From: Syntrophomonadaceae bacterium
Lineage (GTDB): Bacteria > Bacillota_D > Dethiobacteria > DTU022 > PWGO01
DNA: 17,763 bases
Assembly: GCA_003554535.1 (NCBI GenBank)
Contig: PWGT01000032.1
Location: 1 to 17,763 of the forward strand
Direction: 5' to 3'
The notes under the pieces were generated by a model, which was given only the letters and a program-made list of their open reading frames with translations, did not search any database and was not told the origin of the DNA. Both the position numbers and the translations under genes were made by a program. Below, in pieces: positions 14,955-17,763 of the stretch. How positions within the stretch are numbered: the first letter of the stretch is position 1; every line of letters begins with the position of its first letter.

Positions 14955-16103
14955 TTAAACTAAAGGACGATAAATAGAAAAATCACCAAAGCCCAACTGT
15001 TCTGACTTGGTAAGTTTTCCATTGCTTACATCTATCAGTTCCTGAAAGATTTGTTGACCGACCTCCTGCACAGTACTCAATCCGTCTATAATAACACCGG
15101 CGTTTATATCAATATTATCCTGCATTTTATTGTAAGTAGAACTGTTGCCACAAATTTTAATTACCGGGGCTATAGGACAACCTACCGGTGTGCCCCGGCC
15201 GGTAGTAAAAGCAACAACCTGAGTACCACCGGCTACCATGGCGGTAATTGATTCTATATCATAGCCGGGAGTATCCATGATTATTAAGCCTTTTTTGGAG
15301 GGCCGGACTGCATATTCTACAACTTCCTGCACAGAAGATGTCCCGCCTTTATGAATATTACCCAGGGACTTCTCTTCAACTGTAGAAAGGCCGCCTTCCC
15401 TGTTTCCAGGAGACAGGTTGCTCATATCTACTCCCTGTTTAAAGCCTCCTTGTTCAGCGCGATGGACGATATCTAGAATTTGCTCCGCTACTTCTTCATT
15501 TATGGCTCTGCGGGCCATCAAGTGCTCAGCTCCAACGATTTCGCTTGTTTCAGACAAAATCGAGGTGCCTCCTTCACGGATTAATAAATCGCTGGCGACA
15601 CCAAGCGCCGGATTGGCTGAAATCCCGGAAGTCGTATCAGACCCCCCGCATTCGAGGGCAAAGGAGAGGTTCGAGAGGTCAAACTCCTGCCTTTTCTGCT
15701 TTGAGAGATCTTCGAGCATCTTCTGCCCGATTGTTACCCCCTGGCTAACTGCCTTGATAGTTCCGCCGACCTTCTGGATCACAATAGATTCAACAGGTTT
15801 CCCGGTCCGGGCAATTCCTTCAGCAATATCTTCAGCAACCATCTGTTCACAGCCTAAACCCACGACTATGCAAGCACCCACATTGGGATTACTGCCATAC
15901 CCGATCATAGTTCTTCGGATCTGGTCAGCGCTGGACAGGTAATGGGAGCCGCAACCGTGTTCATGAGTTACATAAACTGCCCCGTGAAGCTGTTCTGCTA
16001 TTAACCTGGCTGTATCATTTGAACATACTACTGATGGCAAAACCAACAAATGGTTTCTTACCCCAACCGAGTCATCAGGCCTCTGATAACCGTTAAAGAT
16101 CAT
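14955..16103 (-). CDS. UxaA-family dehydratase large subunit (altronate/galactarate dehydratase type)
   Basis: 382 aa, corresponding to the catalytic C-terminal domain of altronate dehydratase UxaA and galactarate dehydratase GarD. It has all the usual signatures: NGYQRPDDSVGVRN (4-17), THEHGCG with His47, His49 and Cys51, GLGCE (Cys85), ECGGSDTTSGISANPALG (151-168), SPGNREGGLSTVEEKSLGNI (231-250) and FTTGRGTPVGCPIAPVIKI (299-317). Members are Fe-dependent and remove water from a 2,3-dihydroxy acid to give a 2-oxo-3-deoxy acid. Here the SAF domain is a separate upstream gene ending 3 nt before this ATG, with AAGGAG 9 nt ahead, so translation is coupled. It is the canonical member of the two tandem pairs. 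Substrate candidates are a sugar acid or another polyhydroxy acid; no uronate isomerase or reductase genes are present to favour altronate. Confidence 0.9.
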   Translation of the reverse strand: MIFNGYQRPDDSVGVRNHLLVLPSVVCSNDTARLIAEQLHGAVYVTHEHGCGSHYLSSADQIRRTMIGYGSNPNVGACIVVGLGCEQMVAEDIAEGIARTGKPVESIVIQKVGGTIKAVSQGVTIGQKMLEDLSKQKRQEFDLSNLSFALECGGSDTTSGISANPALGVASDLLIREGGTSILSETSEIVGAEHLMARRAINEEVAEQILDIVHRAEQGGFKQGVDMSNLSPGNREGGLSTVEEKSLGNIHKGGTSSVQEVVEYAVRPSKKGLIIMDTPGYDIESITAMVAGGTQVVAFTTGRGTPVGCPIAPVIKICGNSSTYNKMQDNIDINAGVIIDGLSTVQEVGQQIFQELIDVSNGKLTKSEQLGFGDFSIYRPLV

Positions 16104-16106
16104 TTT

Positions 16107-16421
16107 TTAAAACTCCTTTCCCTGTTTAGCCTCTCTTTTTCCCCGGATTCCTATAATATTATGTTCATGGACGTGTTCGCCTTTTTCAATATTTTGCATA
16201 GCTGCTCCGATTACTTCTCCGTACTTGATGATTTCCTCATCTTCCTGAATAAAACCCAGGGCAAGCTTGTGCCCAAAAGGAATATCCTGGGCAAGAGTTA
16301 TTTCATCAAAATAATTATCCCCTTTTACGCGCGCCATTTGCCCTTTTTTTAAATTGTCGATAGCAACGGCAACATTATCTTTGGGATCTATGAGAATAGC
16401 ATTATGTTTTTCCTTATTCAT
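16107..16421 (-). CDS. UxaA/SuyA-type small (SAF-domain) subunit
   Basis: 104 aa from the ATG at 16421, which has AAGGAGG 8 nt upstream; an ATG at 16454 in the same frame would add 11 residues but has no ribosome site. It is a SAF domain: DNVAVAIDNLKKG (15-27), LAQDIPFGHKLAL (43-55) with His51, IIKYGEVIG (64-72) and the C-terminal HVHEHN (83-88). In the fused UxaA and in SuyAB this domain docks on the large subunit and contributes to the active site. The stop codon is followed after 3 nt by the large-subunit ATG. It follows the alcohol dehydrogenase gene by 120 nt without an evident terminator, so the set is probably one operon. Confidence 0.88.
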   Translation of the reverse strand: MNKEKHNAILIDPKDNVAVAIDNLKKGQMARVKGDNYFDEITLAQDIPFGHKLALGFIQEDEEIIKYGEVIGAAMQNIEKGEHVHEHNIIGIRGKREAKQGKEF

Positions 16422-16541
16422 TATGATAGCCTCCTTTCGTGGCCTATATTTCATAATATATTATTGCGCCTGCTTTATTCATTGTTTACTTCCATACATA
16501 CTTTACAAAATTTCCTAGCAGGTTTTCTTAGCACCTTTTAA

Positions 16542-17585
16542 TTAGACAGGAGAAAGGAAAATTCGCTGAACCGTACCGGAGGCCGCTTCTTCAAAAGCAG
16601 AAGCATAGTCTTCTATTCTATAAACATCTCCTATTAATGGATCTACATTCAATTTTCCTGAAGCTATAAGCTGATCAACCAACATCCATGTACTATACAT
16701 TTTTCTACCCCAAACCCCGGTTATATTTAATTCTTTGCGAATCAAGAAATGATCGGCATCGAACAAGACAGATTCAGTTGGAATTCCCAGCAAACAAAAT
16801 CTACCATGCCTTTTAAGAATCTCAAGTCCTTCTATAAATGCTTCTTTACTGCCGGAGGCCTCAATTACTGTATCTACCCCTTCACCATTAGTTGCTGCCT
16901 TGACAGCCTCAACAACATTATCTTGCCTGGAGTTAAATTGATAATCTGCTCCCATCTTTTGGGCCATCTTCAACTTTGCATCACTCCGGCTGGTAGCAAA
17001 GACAATATGCGCTCCCATTTGCTTCGAAACAGCAATAGTCATTAAGCCAATAGGCCCGCAACCCAAAACAGCTAACTTTTCACCACAGGGGTTAGTCTTT
17101 TGCAAGGCGTGCACTGCAACACCAAGAGGTTCCATGATAGCGCCTAGCCGCGGATTAATATTTTCATGCACTTTTATGAGACAAGATTCTGGAACCAGGA
17201 TATACTCCGCAAAACAACCATCATATGTTTTCCCAACACTTCTCATATTAATACAAAGATGCTGGGTTCCACCGCGGCACATGTAACAACCTCCGCACGG
17301 AACATGAGTCTCGCCAACCACCCGATCGCCTACGCTAAAGTGCTGGACGTTACTCCCCACATCCACAACCGTGCCGCAATACTCGTGCCCCATAGTAAAT
17401 GGCGGGCTGGTTTTAGCCGCAATGTGCTTGGGCCACCTGTAAACTGCCTGATCGGATCCGCAAATAGCTGCCACTTCAACTTTTACCAGGACTAAACCCG
17501 GTTTTACTTCCGGAATAGGAATTTCCTTAATCTCTGCTCCCGGCTGGGGAAGAGTCTTCCGTAAGGCCTTCATCGTTTCCGGCAT
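16542..17585 (-). CDS. Zn-dependent alcohol dehydrogenase, L-threonine 3-dehydrogenase-like
   Basis: 347 aa, a medium-chain dehydrogenase/reductase. Catalytic zinc: Cys42 (ICGSD), His67-Glu68 (GHEY) and Glu152 (MEPLG). Structural zinc: Cys97, Cys100, Cys103 and Cys111. The NAD-binding loop GCGPIG lies at 175-180. The C-terminal GVWGRKMYSTW resembles the GIYGREMFETW segment of E. coli threonine dehydrogenase, so the protein belongs to the Tdh/sorbitol dehydrogenase branch and should oxidise a secondary alcohol to a ketone with NAD(H). The start ATG at 17585 has GGGAG 7 nt upstream. It follows the aminotransferase fragment by 69 bp and precedes the first UxaA pair by 120 bp, so it probably serves the same pathway, oxidising a hydroxy acid or reducing a 2-oxo product, rather than acting on threonine. 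The substrate is not determinable. Confidence 0.88.
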   Translation of the reverse strand: MPETMKALRKTLPQPGAEIKEIPIPEVKPGLVLVKVEVAAICGSDQAVYRWPKHIAAKTSPPFTMGHEYCGTVVDVGSNVQHFSVGDRVVGETHVPCGGCYMCRGGTQHLCINMRSVGKTYDGCFAEYILVPESCLIKVHENINPRLGAIMEPLGVAVHALQKTNPCGEKLAVLGCGPIGLMTIAVSKQMGAHIVFATSRSDAKLKMAQKMGADYQFNSRQDNVVEAVKAATNGEGVDTVIEASGSKEAFIEGLEILKRHGRFCLLGIPTESVLFDADHFLIRKELNITGVWGRKMYSTWMLVDQLIASGKLNVDPLIGDVYRIEDYASAFEEAASGTVQRIFLSPV

Positions 17586-17654
17586 ATAGCATCTCCCTTT
17601 ATCATTCTCTTTCAGTTAAATCCAGATTCCTGTAGTGAACGAAACCACAAAGTT

Positions 17655-17763
17655 TTACAACTCTGTTCTCCATTCAGGATAAGCTTTATCTTCTCCCCTG
17701 GCTAAAGCAAGATAACGCTGCTGCAATGCACGGGTAATTTCTCCAGGTTTGCGATCACGGACT
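17655..17763 (-). CDS. Class IV (branched-chain-type) aminotransferase, C-terminal fragment
   Basis: Only the last 35 residues plus the stop are in the window; the gene continues beyond base 17763. The fragment contains RKPGEITRALQQRY and LARGEDKAYPEW, which matches the KPGPxTxxLQxxYFxxxRGxDPxYxxW ending of branched-chain and D-amino-acid aminotransferases (PLP fold type IV). With so little sequence the assignment is tentative. The 69-bp gap to the dehydrogenase gene, without a terminator, suggests the two are cotranscribed. Confidence 0.5.
   Translation of the reverse strand, partial: VRDRKPGEITRALQQRYLALARGEDKAYPEWRTEL

Noticed and set aside
13371..16421. Direct annotation of the UxaA-type pairs as suyAB (sulfolactate sulfo-lyase) or uxaA (altronate dehydratase)
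   Set aside because: Family-level similarity is clear, but neither a sulfonate nor a uronate pathway partner gene is in the window, so a specific gene name is not justified.
16453..16464. ATAATATATTAT perfect palindrome upstream of the first SAF subunit
   Set aside because: A simple alternating A/T sequence in an AT-rich gap; no other feature supports it as an operator.
1..17763. CRISPR arrays, tRNA or rRNA genes, insertion sequences and phage attachment sites
   Set aside because: No regularly spaced repeats, cloverleaf-forming sequence, transposase-like protein or terminal inverted repeats were found on either strand.

Overview
The window looks like a catabolic island of an anaerobic, AT-rich bacterium, most probably a Firmicute of the Clostridia type. 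Supporting signs are the strong AGGAGG-like ribosome sites, the TTG starts, the oxygen-sensitive enzyme families (4-hydroxybutyryl-CoA dehydratase, IlvD/Edd and UxaA-type Fe-dependent dehydratases) and the lipoprotein substrate-binding protein. That exported protein is strikingly acidic while the cytoplasmic enzymes are not, which hints at a saline or alkaline habitat. The taxonomic call is an inference from gene content only.

Layout: a truncated 4-hydroxybutyryl-CoA dehydratase gene enters on the + strand (1-996) and converges, through a 16-bp perfect hairpin, on a long set of minus-strand genes. Reading the minus strand in the direction of transcription (high to low coordinates): the tail of a class IV aminotransferase, a threonine-dehydrogenase-like Zn alcohol dehydrogenase, two consecutive split UxaA/SuyAB-type dehydratases (each a small SAF subunit plus a large subunit), an acyl-CoA dehydrogenase, a first TctB-TctA transporter pair without its own binding protein, a LarA (nickel-pincer racemase) family enzyme, a TctC binding lipoprotein, a terminator, a second TctB-TctA pair, an IlvD/Edd dehydratase, and an MFS permease translationally coupled to ilvD.

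Working model (inference): a hydroxy-carboxylate or acidic sugar-derivative is captured by the single TctC and imported through one or both TctAB channels; the LarA-like enzyme interconverts stereoisomers of an alpha-hydroxy acid; one or more of three dehydratases removes water (or another beta/alpha leaving group) to give a 2-oxo acid; the dehydrogenase, aminotransferase and acyl-CoA dehydrogenase then process the product. The substrate cannot be read from the sequence.

Most notable points: (i) the second UxaA pair has lost the His/Cys signature in both its subunits; (ii) the two TctBA modules are a duplicated pair with several 47-53 bp stretches of identical DNA in an otherwise diverged background; (iii) the 558-bp larA-tctC intergenic region holds a near-consensus extended -10 promoter with a tandem 11-bp direct repeat abutting the -35 and a 15-bp palindrome at the start site; (iv) the MFS gene extends about 59 codons upstream of any standard start and appears to use ATT, or carries a homopolymer frameshift.
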